From assembly GCA_048267305.1 (NCBI GenBank), contig JBLWXT010000004.1, positions 124,001 to 188,000 of the forward strand: a DNA stretch of 64,000 nucleotides. Reading direction: 5' to 3'. The position numbers were made by a program, and so were the translations under genes. The stretch is from Owenweeksia sp048267305. Lineage in GTDB: Bacteria; Bacteroidota; Bacteroidia; Flavobacteriales; Schleiferiaceae. Of this stretch, positions 8,882-17,633 are shown piece after piece (within the stretch, counting starts at the first letter, position 1; the number at the start of each line of letters is the position of its first letter). A model generated the notes under the pieces. That model searched no databases, was not told the origin of the DNA, and worked only from the letters and a program-made list of their open reading frames with translations.

Positions 8882-9866
8882 CCTGATTTCCCCAACTTTT
8901 AAAAGACCTGAAGAAGTAACTGAATTTTTGGAGAGTTTGCTCTCCCAAAATTATCAGGACTTTGAAGTGATACTCGGGGATGGTACTCCCGGAGATACCC
9001 TGCGTCCGGAACTCGAGAGATTTAGGAACAACGGCAAGTATCCGCTAACCATAGTGTATGAGGAATATCTTTCGGTAAGTGATGCCCGAAATCGTGCTGC
9101 GGAAGTGGCAAAGGGAGAGTATATTATTTTTCTCGACTCCGATTGTATCATTCCGCAAGACTATCTCAAAAAAATTGAGGCGCATTTGGCAATAAACCCA
9201 TTGGATGCCTTTGGTGGTCCAGATGCCGCACATAAGGACTTTACGGTGCTGCAAAAAGCGATATCCTATAGTATGACTAGCGTTTTTACTACTGGAGGCA
9301 TACGTGGTAAAAAAAGTCATGTAGGGCAATACCACTTGCGCGGTTTTAATATGGGTATGAAAAAGTCCGTATTTGAAGCTGTACATGGTTATTCTGATTT
9401 TAGATGCGGAGAAGATATTGAACTGAGTATTCGGATAGTTAAGGCCGGTTTTAAGGTTGGCTTGATTCCAGAAGCATTTGTTTATCACAAACGAAGAACC
9501 AGCCTAAAACAATTTTTTAAGCAGGTGTTTAGATTTGGAGCGGCCCGCGTTAATATTTACAAAAGGCATAGAGAGGAGTTGAAGCTCACTCATTTATTCC
9601 CATTGGCATTTTCCCTTTTTGTGATTTTTGCCTTTTTGGTGATTCCTCTTTCTGTTTTTAATCCACTCTTTCTGGTTCCCATACTTATTGTGGAGCTTTA
9701 CATTTCATTGATTTTACTGGGAAGTTTATTAGAGTCTAAATCCGTTCCAGTAGCGGCACTTTCTATTGTTACCTCCTTTACTATGCTTTTTGGCTATGGG
9801 TGGGGTTTTTTGCGCAACTGCTGGGCCTATGCCGTGGAAGGGAAGGAGCGCGGCTTGAAGCTTTGA
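8871..9866 (+). CDS. GT2 glycosyltransferase with C-terminal membrane segments
   Basis: A 331-residue family 2 glycosyltransferase. It starts with GTG inside the end of the previous gene (11-nt overlap); no upstream ATG is available in frame. The GT-A fold is marked by LISPTFKRPEEV, a glycine-rich GDGTPGD at the usual nucleotide site, FLDSDC (DxD-like) and GEDIELSIRI (the acidic ED motif of the catalytic base). Two or three membrane spans occupy about 240-310. It probably acts with the preceding polyprenyl-phosphate sugar synthase at the inner membrane on a surface glycan or glycolipid. Donor and acceptor are unknown. Confidence 0.88.
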   Translation: MKFSLISPTFKRPEEVTEFLESLLSQNYQDFEVILGDGTPGDTLRPELERFRNNGKYPLTIVYEEYLSVSDARNRAAEVAKGEYIIFLDSDCIIPQDYLKKIEAHLAINPLDAFGGPDAAHKDFTVLQKAISYSMTSVFTTGGIRGKKSHVGQYHLRGFNMGMKKSVFEAVHGYSDFRCGEDIELSIRIVKAGFKVGLIPEAFVYHKRRTSLKQFFKQVFRFGAARVNIYKRHREELKLTHLFPLAFSLFVIFAFLVIPLSVFNPLFLVPILIVELYISLILLGSLLESKSVPVAALSIVTSFTMLFGYGWGFLRNCWAYAVEGKERGLKL

Positions 9867-9890
9867 GGTTATAATTTCAACAACTGTAAA

Positions 9891-10316
9891 ATGCCACTAA
9901 CCAACGGTGATTGTAGATTAAGTTTCACGCACTTTAAATGGGAGTCAGATGAACTTGGTTATGTAGATAATTCTTACCCACGGTTTGTGAAGTTGACCTG
10001 TGAGTTTAAGTCTCAATACTTTCATACTAGTTATCGGTTATCTGTAATGAGTGATAACATTACGAGCTTTATTTCCGATTTAGAAAAGGCTTATAGAACT
10101 TTGAAAGAAAAGGCCAAAATTTTTGACCTTGAAGGTCATTTGGAGTGTTGTGTATCTCCAAACTTACATAGGCAGATTGAGGTTTCAGGATATATACGGA
10201 CTTTCAATCCCACAAATCAAATGCTGTTTGAATTTGTCACAGATCAAACTTTTTTGCCACTGATGATAAGAGAGTTGAAAATGGAGTTTGCCAAATTGAA
10301 ATCTGGTGGCGGGTAA
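9891..10316 (+). CDS. WapI-like (immunity-family) small protein
   Basis: A 141-residue soluble protein without signal peptide. Its C-terminal half follows a pattern I associate with WapI-type immunity proteins: a LEGHLEC strand, a basic strand leading to IEVSGYIR, then LFEFVTDQTFLPLMIRELK, where the F-x-x-DQT-x-L motif is distinctive. Family members are often immunity proteins against contact-dependent toxins, but no toxin gene is visible here. It lies 24 nt behind the glycosyltransferase gene and could be read from the same transcript. The family call is moderate; a stand-alone orphan immunity gene or an unrelated domain of similar shape are both possible. Confidence 0.5.
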   Translation: MPLTNGDCRLSFTHFKWESDELGYVDNSYPRFVKLTCEFKSQYFHTSYRLSVMSDNITSFISDLEKAYRTLKEKAKIFDLEGHLECCVSPNLHRQIEVSGYIRTFNPTNQMLFEFVTDQTFLPLMIRELKMEFAKLKSGGG

Positions 10317-10362
10317 AAGATTTTGATCTGTGAAATCCGGGTAACCCGCGGTGGATTCTAAA

Positions 10363-10854
10363 TCATCTCTTTACCTCCACCACCTCCAAATCAAAAATAC
10401 GATCTCCGTCAATTTTAAACCTAAGCATAGTACGCACTTTATGTAAACCGTGTTTACCAATGGCACCGGGGTTCATGTGCAGTAAGCCTAGCTTTTTATC
10501 ATTCATCACCTTGAGGATGTGGCTGTGGCCAGTGATGTACAACTTAGGAGGATTGTTGAAAATTTCAGGTTTTACGTTTCTGTCATAGCGGCCGGGGTAG
10601 CCGCCAATGTGCGTAATCCACACATCCACATCTTCTGCCATAAAGCGGGCGTGCAGCGGCCATTCCTTGCGGATGTTGGTGTCGTCAATATTTCCGTAAA
10701 CCGCTTTTACAGGAGCTACCTTTTCCAGGGCATTGGTTACCTTTAAGTCTCCAATATCTCCGGCATGCCATATCTCATCTGAGTTTTCACAGAATTTGAG
10801 AATCTGATCATCTATATAGGAGTGGGTATCGCTTAATAAAGAAACTCTAATCAA
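10363..10854 (-). CDS. metallophosphoesterase, YfcE/MJ0936 family
   Basis: A 163-residue phosphoesterase of the small calcineurin-like family. All metal-binding motifs are visible: SLLSDTHS (D-x-H), AGDIGD (GDxxD), YGNIDD (GNxD), WITHIGG and TGHSH (GHxH). Such enzymes hydrolyse phosphodiesters with two Mn/Ni ions; the physiological substrate is usually unknown. The start lies opposite truA, 53 nt away, so the two genes share a divergent promoter region. Confidence 0.9.
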   Translation of the reverse strand: MIRVSLLSDTHSYIDDQILKFCENSDEIWHAGDIGDLKVTNALEKVAPVKAVYGNIDDTNIRKEWPLHARFMAEDVDVWITHIGGYPGRYDRNVKPEIFNNPPKLYITGHSHILKVMNDKKLGLLHMNPGAIGKHGLHKVRTMLRFKIDGDRIFDLEVVEVKR

Positions 10855-10872
10855 TGTTGGGGGCTGTTAAAT

Positions 10873-10880
10873 TACCTTTG
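10873..10880 (+). promoter_or_regulatory. -7 promoter box for truA
   Basis: TACCTTTG fits TAnnTTTG fully, 27 nt before the TTG start of truA. A TTG at 10857-10859 is closer than a usual -33 element, so only the -7 box is convincing. Confidence 0.6.
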
Positions 10881-10907
10881 CGCAAGTTTAGAAATTAATA
10901 TTATCCA

Positions 10908-11651
10908 TTGCGCTATTTCGTTCGTCTTTCCTACCTCGGTACAAATTTTCATGGCTGGCAAATCCAACCCAATGCTACATCAGTACAGGAGGAATTGAAT
11001 CGTGCGCTTTCCACTATTCTTAGTGCGAACATTAGCATTGTAGGAGCCGGCAGAACAGACACTGGGGTTCATGCAAAGGAAATGTGGGCACATTTTGATA
11101 CAGCTAATCCTTTGCCCGAAAACCTGCTTCATAGGGTTAATAGTTTTATTGGAAAGGATATAGCTGTGTATGAATTTGTACAAGTGGGAGATGAAGCCCA
11201 TGCTCGATTTGATGCGGTAGAGCGCAGTTATGAGTATCATTTTACCACCATAAAAAATCCCTTTTTGCAGGATTTGGCATGGCACTTTCCATGGCCGCTG
11301 GATATTGAGAAAATGCAACAGGCTGCCGAATCTTTAACGCTGTTTGAGGATTTTAGCAGTTTTTCCAAAAGCAACACTCAAACATTCACCAACCTGTGTG
11401 ATATAAAAGAGGCACGTTTTGAAATAAAGGATGATGTTTTTGTTTTTCACATTACCGCCAATCGCTTTCTTAGAAACATGGTAAGGGCTATAGTTGGCAC
11501 CCTGGTAGAGGTGGGGCAGGGCAAGCGCAAGCTTGGTGATATGCAAAGAATAATTGAGGCAAAAGACCGTAGATTAGCCGGTGAATCTGCTCCGGCACAC
11601 GGATTATACTTAACTCGGGTAACTTACCCAAAAGAAATATTTAATGGCTGA
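10908..11651 (+). CDS. truA: tRNA pseudouridine(38-40) synthase
   Basis: TruA isomerises uridines 38-40 in the tRNA anticodon arm to pseudouridine. The 247-residue protein has the hallmark GRTDTGVHA with catalytic Asp51, an N-terminal FVRLSYLGTNFHGWQIQPN and FHITANRFLRNMVRAIVGTL in the C-terminal half. The only start that keeps the family N-terminus is TTG at 10908, so the gene uses a non-ATG start. Its end overlaps the ABC transporter gene by 8 nt, so the two are co-transcribed. Confidence 0.93.
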   Translation: MRYFVRLSYLGTNFHGWQIQPNATSVQEELNRALSTILSANISIVGAGRTDTGVHAKEMWAHFDTANPLPENLLHRVNSFIGKDIAVYEFVQVGDEAHARFDAVERSYEYHFTTIKNPFLQDLAWHFPWPLDIEKMQQAAESLTLFEDFSSFSKSNTQTFTNLCDIKEARFEIKDDVFVFHITANRFLRNMVRAIVGTLVEVGQGKRKLGDMQRIIEAKDRRLAGESAPAHGLYLTRVTYPKEIFNG

Positions 11652-13482
11652 GAAAGGCGTTAGCGGACGGGCATTTGACCTTGGTTTGCTCCGTAAAATT
11701 TTGAAATATGTAAAGCCCTATCGAGGGGTGTTTTATGGGGCCATCGTGCTTACCGTGGTGCTCTCGGCACTTACCACGGCACGTCCGTTAATCATTCAGT
11801 ATATTATTGATGGTTATGTAATGGAACCTGATCCTGCCGGCTTACTCAATTACTGTTTATTGCTTATAGGGCTGTTGTTTGCCGAGAGCTTTGTACAGTT
11901 TATATTCATATATGCCGCCAATTACCTGGGGCAGAATATTATCCGCGATTTACGGGTACAACTCTACGAACACATCATTTCATTTAAACTTCAATATTTT
12001 GATCAAACCCCGATTGGTACCCTTGTAACCCGGGCGGTATCTGATATTGAAACCATTGCCGATATTTTTGCGGAAGGCATCCTCACCATATTTGGCGACC
12101 TGTTTAAGATATTGGTAATGGTGGGCGCCATGTTCTACTTTTTCGATTATCGCCTGGTGCTCATAGCTCTTTCTGTAGTGCCCATTCTGTTTTATGCCAC
12201 GCGCCTGTTTCAGATTAAAATCAAATCTGCCTTTCAGGATGTACGTACACAGGTTTCGTCTCTCAATGCTTTTGTGCAAGAGCACATCACCGGGATGAAT
12301 GTGGTACAGATTTTTAATAGGGAAGAGGCTGAAATGAAGCAGTTTCAGGAGATTAACGAGAAGCACAAAAAGGCCAACATTCGCTCTATCTGGTACTTTT
12401 CCATATTTCTTCCCGTGATAGAAATTATGAGTGCTATAAGCATTGGATTGGCGGTTTGGTTTGGAGGTATAAAAGCAGCACAGGAAGCCGACAAAATTTC
12501 CCTGGAATTATTGCTTTATAAGGCCATGGATTGGACCGTTACAAACAATATGGAACTGATTACCCTGGGTGAAATTACCGCCATCATCATTTTCATCAAC
12601 ATGCTTTTCAGGCCCTTACGGCAGTTGGCAGATCGCTTCAATACCCTTCAAATGGGGATGGTGGCAAGCGAACGTGTTTTCAATATTTTAAGCACAAACT
12701 CCACCATTGAAGATAAAGGTAAGCTGCAGCTTACGGATGTAAAAGGTGAGATAGAATTTAAGGACGTATCCTTTGGCTACAAGTCTGATGAAATGATTTT
12801 GAAGGGCCTGAACTTTAAAGTGAATCCGGGACAAACTCTCGCCATAGTAGGAGCTACAGGTGCAGGAAAATCTACTGTGGTAAATTTATTGAGCCGCTTT
12901 TATGAGTTAAACTCCGGCTCGATTTGCATTGATGGTGTAAATATTAAGGATGTGGATTTGGCTTCCTTACGCGATAATTTGGCAGTGGTTTTACAGGATG
13001 TATTCCTTTTCTCGGATTCCATTTTCAACAATATCACACTCAATAAGGATATTAGTCGCCAGCAGGTAGAAGATGCCGCAGCCTTTATTGGTGTGGATGA
13101 GTTTATTGAAAGTTTGCCGGAGAGCTATGATTACAATGTGCGCGAACGTGGAAATATGCTTTCTGTGGGGCAGCGGCAGTTGCTGGCATTTTTAAGGGCT
13201 TATGTTTCTGATCCATCCGTTTTAATATTGGATGAGGCTACAAGCTCCATTGATACCCACAGCGAAATGCTGATTCAAAAAGCCATAGATAAACTTACAG
13301 AAGGACGTACCTCAGTAATTATTGCTCACCGCCTGGCTACCATCAAAAAAGCCGATAAAATCCTGGTAATGGAAAAGGGTGAAATTGTAGAGGAAGGAAC
13401 TCATGCTGAGCTTTTGGCCCTAAACGGTTATTATACCCGCTTGTACGAAATGCAGTTTAAGGCTGAAGAAGAGGGGGAGTAG
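11644..13482 (+). CDS. ABC exporter, fused permease and ATPase (MsbA-like)
   Basis: A 612-residue half-transporter that should act as a dimer in the inner membrane. Residues 1-340 form the six-helix ABC type-I exporter domain. The ATPase domain has Walker A GATGAGKST starting at 403, the signature as LSVGQRQ (Gly replaced by Val relative to LSGGQ), Walker B VLILDEATSS (Asp530) and the H-loop AHRLAT. The family exports lipids, drugs or peptides; the substrate here is unknown. The gene overlaps truA by 8 nt and ends at a strong terminator. Confidence 0.92.
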   Translation: MAEKGVSGRAFDLGLLRKILKYVKPYRGVFYGAIVLTVVLSALTTARPLIIQYIIDGYVMEPDPAGLLNYCLLLIGLLFAESFVQFIFIYAANYLGQNIIRDLRVQLYEHIISFKLQYFDQTPIGTLVTRAVSDIETIADIFAEGILTIFGDLFKILVMVGAMFYFFDYRLVLIALSVVPILFYATRLFQIKIKSAFQDVRTQVSSLNAFVQEHITGMNVVQIFNREEAEMKQFQEINEKHKKANIRSIWYFSIFLPVIEIMSAISIGLAVWFGGIKAAQEADKISLELLLYKAMDWTVTNNMELITLGEITAIIIFINMLFRPLRQLADRFNTLQMGMVASERVFNILSTNSTIEDKGKLQLTDVKGEIEFKDVSFGYKSDEMILKGLNFKVNPGQTLAIVGATGAGKSTVVNLLSRFYELNSGSICIDGVNIKDVDLASLRDNLAVVLQDVFLFSDSIFNNITLNKDISRQQVEDAAAFIGVDEFIESLPESYDYNVRERGNMLSVGQRQLLAFLRAYVSDPSVLILDEATSSIDTHSEMLIQKAIDKLTEGRTSVIIAHRLATIKKADKILVMEKGEIVEEGTHAELLALNGYYTRLYEMQFKAEEEGE

Positions 13483-13510
13483 CCATTATCTAATAAGATT
13501 TTATAAAAAA

Positions 13511-13548
13511 AGGGACTGATACATTTTCTGCATCAGTCCCTTTTTTTG
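13511..13548 (+). terminator. intrinsic terminator after the truA/ABC operon
   Basis: AGGGACTGAT at 13511-13520 pairs with ATCAGTCCCT at 13532-13541 around an 11-nt loop, followed by seven T. It lies 28 nt after the exporter stop. The A tract before it could let it also work on the opposite strand for the small secreted gene. Confidence 0.88.
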
Positions 13549-13601
13549 TTAGCTAATTGTAGCCGTATTTATAGTGTGATTTCTCACAAATGGCTGCCAG
13601 G

Positions 13602-13949
13602 CTATTTATAGGTTAAACTTACCGAGAAGCTTTGCCCAACCTTTTCCTTGTCAACCAAAAGCTTAAGCATGGAAAGCTCCCTTTGTATATGCTGTTTCAA
13701 CCACTCGTCTTTGCACTCGATGGTTTCAACAACCACTGTAAAGTCATTTTTCACCTGAAACTGAATTTTAATTTGTACCGCTACTCCCTGATAATGGATG
13801 AAATCTGGGCAGGTCATGTTTTCCGCCAATTGTTTTTCAAGAGAAAGCACACTTAGCTCTTTTTTTTCCAGTTCATTACCGGTAGCTTTTAATCCGGTTG
13901 TCATTAGCAACAGGGTAAGAATTGAGAACATGAGTTTTTGAGTTTTCAT
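13602..13949 (-). CDS. small secreted protein, TonB-C-like energy-transducer fold
   Basis: A 115-residue exported protein starting at the ATG at 13949; a longer frame to 13979 would add a lysine-rich stretch from the A tract and is unlikely. The first about 22 residues are a signal peptide. The mature part (CPDFIHYQGVAVQIKIQFQVKND, then VVVETIECKDEWLKQHIQRELSMLKL) resembles small Bacteroidota proteins built on a TonB C-terminal-like beta-alpha-beta unit, without the membrane anchor or proline-rich region of real TonB. Function unknown. A run of 15 T (A on the coding strand) lies 5 nt before the start. Confidence 0.65.
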   Translation of the reverse strand: MKTQKLMFSILTLLLMTTGLKATGNELEKKELSVLSLEKQLAENMTCPDFIHYQGVAVQIKIQFQVKNDFTVVVETIECKDEWLKQHIQRELSMLKLLVDKEKVGQSFSVSLTYK

Positions 13950-13954
13950 TGTCG

Positions 13955-13969
13955 TTTTTTTTTTTTTTT
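13955..13969. repeat. 15-nt homopolymer before a start codon
   Basis: Fifteen consecutive T on the plus strand, that is A15 about 6-20 nt upstream of the ATG of the small secreted protein. Such a tract can slip in replication. Downstream to 14296 I see no gene, only a long-range AACCCTCA/TGAGGGTT pairing (14042 and 14092) followed by T6, too loose to call a terminator. Confidence 0.8.
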
Positions 13970-14296
13970 GACAGGACAAAGAGCGATGAAAATCATCAGG
14001 TATAGGTTAGGGCAGTTTTTCGTTTTGGTTAAGGCTTAATTAACCCTCATTTCGTTTTAGCCGGCATAATTAAGATGGGGGTAATCTTAGTTGAGGGTTT
14101 TTTAATGCGTTTAAAACGTGGTGGTTATATGTTTTTTTTGATACCGTTACGCTAAGTTTCCGATTAGCTGTGGTTTAGGCTATAACCTTATTCTGCTGGC
14201 CGTATACAGCTTACACTTCACGTAATTGAGTTGCTTTAGAAGCCATAATTTACTTGCTATCAACAATCTTTAGAGGAAAACTTAGTGGCATTAGGC

Positions 14297-14326
14297 ATTG
14301 CCAGTCAATTTTTGCATTTATATTTG
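14297..14326 (+). promoter_or_regulatory. promoter with both -33 and -7 elements
   Basis: ATTG (14297-14300), an 18-nt spacer, then TATATTTG (14319-14326), close to the Bacteroidota consensus in sequence and spacing. It gives a start near 14333 and a leader of about 88 nt for the 135-residue gene. It is the only clear element in the 440-nt stretch 13980-14420. Confidence 0.7.
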
Positions 14327-14420
14327 ACCGATGTTTGAATTTTAAGCCATTGGATACATAATCAGTATAAGACTGAACAATGATGGCTTCATATTTTTAT
14401 TAAGGTTTAAACCAGATTAA

Positions 14421-14828
14421 ATGACAGCTGTAAGAAAGAGAGATGATATTATCGATAACATTGAAACCCTTGAGGGTTATTTGAGATCGGGAAAAAAGGA
14501 AGAAAAGGAGTTTGCCATAAAGGCAATTAAAGAAGCCACATCAATATTGGTTTATAAGGTAAATGGAGAAAATCACTTTGCTCCTGCGCGCTTTGTGGCC
14601 TACAAAAGCAATAAGATGGATGCTTTTTTGAAGGAAGAGGAGGATGCCAGGGATGTGATTAATATTATGACCAAAATCGTTGGACTTCCATTTAAGAATG
14701 ACAAGATCATTGAGAAGTTTAAGGAATATGCCGGGCAGTTTACAAAAAATGTCCCCGATCATGAACGTCAATATTGGCGTATTAAGGATGAGAGAAGAAA
14801 AAATCTTGATATCACCATTAAGGAGTAA
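14421..14828 (+). CDS. hypothetical cytoplasmic protein
   Basis: A 135-residue, charged, soluble protein without signal peptide or membrane span; I do not recognise its family with confidence. The N-terminal half is helical and lysine/glutamate-rich (DNIETLEGYLRSGKKEEKEFAIKA). The centre has NHFAPARFVAYKSNKMDAFL, faintly like the N-terminal part of some restriction-type HNH proteins, but no nuclease motif is present. It stands alone between a good promoter and the peptidase gene. The coding signal is good: one clean frame with Bacteroidota-like codon choice. Confidence 0.7.
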   Translation: MTAVRKRDDIIDNIETLEGYLRSGKKEEKEFAIKAIKEATSILVYKVNGENHFAPARFVAYKSNKMDAFLKEEEDARDVINIMTKIVGLPFKNDKIIEKFKEYAGQFTKNVPDHERQYWRIKDERRKNLDITIKE

Positions 14829-14937
14829 CTCTCTTTTTGGCTATTAAATACTTACTAAAGACCGTACTGAAAAGTAGGGTCTTTGTTTTTTATAGCATTT
14901 GGCCGCGATAATCAGGCGGGGAGTACTTCTATCTTTT

Positions 14938-14945
14938 TATCTTCG
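14938..14945 (+). promoter_or_regulatory. -7 promoter box for the DPP III-like gene
   Basis: TATCTTCG matches seven of eight TAnnTTTG positions, 23 nt before the ATG. The same variant precedes the DEAD-box helicase gene in this window. No -33 element at the right distance. Confidence 0.45.
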
Positions 14946-14968
14946 GCTTTTCTTAAACATTTCAAACT

Positions 14969-16996
14969 ATGAAACAATTAAGCTACGCAGTATTAGCTAG
15001 TATCTTTTTTATGAGTTGCAATCAAAATAAAGTACAGGACACTTCCACAGAGGAAAAAGCCGTAATTGAAGAAACAGATAATTTTGAATGGGAAACCGAA
15101 CAGTTTGCTGATATCCGCATGCTTCGTTACCGCATTGACGGTTGGGAAAACCTGAGCCTACAGCAAAAGGAATTGGTTTACTACCTAACACAGGCTGGTC
15201 TTGCTGGTCGCGATATTGTTTGGGATCAATACTATCGACATAATCTGGAAATCAGAAAGGCACTTGAAACCATAGTTAAAGACTATGAAGGTGATCGCGA
15301 AAGTGAGGATTGGAAAACCTTTATGGTTTACGTAAAGAGGGTGTGGTTTAGCAACGGTATCCATCACCACTACAGCAATCTTAAGCTTAAGCCTGAGTTT
15401 TCTCAGGAGTATTTTTCCAAGCTATTGTTAAAAACCGGTGCTACACTAAGCCCGGAGGCCAAGGCCGTAATATTTAATGATAAGGATGCCAAAAAAGTAA
15501 GTAAGGATTCGGATAGCGATTTGTTACTGGCTTCTGCTGTAAACTTTTATGATCCTGATATTACTCAGCAAGAGGCTGAGGATTTCTATAAAAAGATGAT
15601 TGATCCCAATGATGAAAGGCCAATAAGCTACGGGTTAAACTCTAAACTGGTAAGAGATGCCAATGGTGATATTAAGGAAGTAAAGTGGACCGAAAGTGGA
15701 ATGTACGGTGCGGCCATCACTGAAATAATTAAATGGCTGGAGAAGGCTAAAGGTGTTGCTGAAAATAAGGCTCAGGCCGATGCTCTAGGTCTTTTAATAG
15801 AGTATTACCGCACCGGAGATCTTAAAAAGTGGGATGAGTACAATATTGCCTGGGTACAAGCTACCGAAGGGGATATTGATTATATCAACTCCTTTATTGA
15901 GGTGTATGACGATCCACTGGGCTATAAGGCTACATATGAAACTGTAGTACAGATCAAGGATTTTGACGCCAGTGAAAAAATGAAGGTGATTAGTGATAAT
16001 ATCCAGTATTTTGAGGATAACTCACCGATTATGCAAGAGCATAAAAAGGCAAATGTAAAGGGCGTAACCTATAAAATGGTGGCTGTGGCCGGTGAAGCGG
16101 GCGCTACAACTCCTGCTACTCCAATTGGAGTGAATCTTCCCAACGCCAACTGGATACGCACTGAGCACGGTTCTAAATCAGTAAGCCTGGCTAATATTGA
16201 AAATGCCTATGAGCATGCCAAAGGTGGTGGCTTTTTAGAGGAATTTACCTTTACAAAAGAGGAATTGGAGCGTGCCAAAAAGTACGCGGAAATCAGTGGA
16301 AAAATGCATACCGCCCTTCATGAGGTTGTTGGGCATGCCTCAGGAAAACTCAACCCGGGAGTGGGTACACCTAAGGAAACCCTGAAGAACTTTGCATCCA
16401 CATTAGAGGAGGGCCGTGCTGATTTGGTGGCCTTATACTATATAATGGATCCAAAACTCATTGAATTGGGCCTTATTGATACCATGGCCGTTGGTATGGC
16501 AGAGTATGACAACTACATCCGCAATGGTTTGATGTTGCAACTGCGCAGGTTGAATATGGGAGAGCAGGTGGAGGAAGATCACATGCGTAACCGTCAGCTT
16601 GTTGCTGCATGGGCTTATGAAATGGGCAAGGCCGACAACGTAATCGAGAAAAAGAACCTTGACGGTAAAACCTATTTTGTGATTAATGATTACCAAAAGC
16701 TGCGTGAAATATTTGGACAGCAACTTCGTGAAATACAACGTATAAAGAGCGAAGGAGACTATGAGGCCGGAAGAAAACTCGTGGAAACTTATGGTGTTAA
16801 AGTTGATCCAAAGTTACACCAGGAAGTGTTGGACAGAGCAGCCAAGCTCAATATTCCTCCTTACTCAGGTTTTGTGCAGCCGGTATTACGCCCCGTAATG
16901 AAGGGAGATACCCTTAAGGATATTGAAGTTATTTATCCCACTGATTTTACTCAGCAAATGCTGATGTATGGAGAGCAACACTCTTTTCTTAAGTAA
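14969..16996 (+). CDS. dipeptidyl-peptidase III-type (M49) lipoprotein
   Basis: A zinc metallopeptidase that should remove dipeptides from peptide N-termini. The first 17 residues form a lipoprotein signal with the lipobox FMSC (Cys17), so it is probably anchored in a membrane facing the periplasm. The M49 zinc motif H-E-V-V-G-H occupies 451-456 (the family signature HExxGH, one residue longer than HExxH), and the third ligand lies in EEGRAD at 480-485. At 675 residues the length matches bacterial M49 enzymes. It is a single-gene unit with its own terminator. Family members are sometimes labelled dihydrofolate reductase in databases, which the sequence does not support. Confidence 0.9.
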   Translation: MKQLSYAVLASIFFMSCNQNKVQDTSTEEKAVIEETDNFEWETEQFADIRMLRYRIDGWENLSLQQKELVYYLTQAGLAGRDIVWDQYYRHNLEIRKALETIVKDYEGDRESEDWKTFMVYVKRVWFSNGIHHHYSNLKLKPEFSQEYFSKLLLKTGATLSPEAKAVIFNDKDAKKVSKDSDSDLLLASAVNFYDPDITQQEAEDFYKKMIDPNDERPISYGLNSKLVRDANGDIKEVKWTESGMYGAAITEIIKWLEKAKGVAENKAQADALGLLIEYYRTGDLKKWDEYNIAWVQATEGDIDYINSFIEVYDDPLGYKATYETVVQIKDFDASEKMKVISDNIQYFEDNSPIMQEHKKANVKGVTYKMVAVAGEAGATTPATPIGVNLPNANWIRTEHGSKSVSLANIENAYEHAKGGGFLEEFTFTKEELERAKKYAEISGKMHTALHEVVGHASGKLNPGVGTPKETLKNFASTLEEGRADLVALYYIMDPKLIELGLIDTMAVGMAEYDNYIRNGLMLQLRRLNMGEQVEEDHMRNRQLVAAWAYEMGKADNVIEKKNLDGKTYFVINDYQKLREIFGQQLREIQRIKSEGDYEAGRKLVETYGVKVDPKLHQEVLDRAAKLNIPPYSGFVQPVLRPVMKGDTLKDIEVIYPTDFTQQMLMYGEQHSFLK

Positions 16997-17014
16997 TTTG
17001 AAATAGAAAGAACC

Positions 17015-17049
17015 AAAGGCCTGTCGTGAAAGCGAGAGGCCTTTTTATT
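17015..17049 (+). terminator. intrinsic terminator after the peptidase gene
   Basis: AAAGGCCT (17015-17022) pairs with AGGCCTTT (17037-17044), with further pairing of TCG/CGA inside, followed by a T-rich tail. Confidence 0.85.
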
Positions 17050-17060
17050 TTAATACAGAT

Positions 17061-17507
17061 ATGAGCAATATAAAATTTGAACTGCCAATTCATGTGAGAT
17101 GGAGTGATATGGATCCTAATTTCCACGTAAGGCACTCGGTATATTATGATTTTGCGGCACAGTGTCGTACCGAGTATTTATTTAAACATGGTATTAATGC
17201 CCAGCTAATGATGGAAAATCACTTTGGCCCCATACTTTTCAGGGAGGAGGCTATCTTTAGAAAGGAACTAAAGTTTGGAGATGACTTGAGAATAAACTTT
17301 AGAGCAACCAAACTTCGCAGGGATGGATCAAGATTTTCATTTCAACATCAAATCTTAAAAGGGGAGGAAGTTTGTGCCATCATTAATGTAGATGGTGCCT
17401 GGATAGATACACAAAAAAGAAAACTTACCGTACCACCGGATATTGCCTTTAAGGTATTGGATGAAATGCCAAAGGCAGAAGAATTTCAGTGGGAGGATCC
17501 AAGTTGA
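17061..17507 (+). CDS. acyl-CoA thioesterase, 4HBT hotdog family
   Basis: A 148-residue hotdog-fold thioesterase, the normal length for the family. The N-terminal HVRWSDMDPNFHVRHSVYYDF carries the typical RWSDMD...N/H...Y pattern, where the first Asp is the usual catalytic residue in 4-hydroxybenzoyl-CoA thioesterase/FcbC-type enzymes. It probably hydrolyses acyl-CoA or acyl-ACP; chain length unknown. It sits alone between two terminators, with the T9SS gene convergent. Confidence 0.85.
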   Translation: MSNIKFELPIHVRWSDMDPNFHVRHSVYYDFAAQCRTEYLFKHGINAQLMMENHFGPILFREEAIFRKELKFGDDLRINFRATKLRRDGSRFSFQHQILKGEEVCAIINVDGAWIDTQKRKLTVPPDIAFKVLDEMPKAEEFQWEDPS

Positions 17508-17572
17508 AGTTCAATTGTAGGGTATAACTTTCCTATCAGCCTTACTCCAAAAAGTGGAGCGTCCTAAAACCA

Positions 17573-17609
17573 AAAAAAAGGCCGAACTCCCTTAGAGTTT
17601 GGCTTTTTT
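17573..17609. terminator. bidirectional terminator between convergent genes
   Basis: GCCGAACTC (17581-17589) pairs with GAGTTTGGC (17595-17603), with one G-T pair and a 5-nt loop. It is flanked by A8 on the left and T6 on the right, so it can end both the thioesterase transcript and the opposite T9SS-cargo transcript. Confidence 0.85.
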
Positions 17610-17633
17610 AATTATCAATATTTGTGGCTAAAC

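Noticed and set aside
9045..9488. 147-residue antisense ORF in the second GT2 gene
   Set aside because: Lies fully opposite a clear glycosyltransferase with intact motifs; composition typical of antisense shadow.
14042..14104. Terminator in the gap before the 135-residue gene
   Set aside because: The AACCCTCA/TGAGGGTT arms are about 40 nt apart, too loose for an intrinsic terminator.
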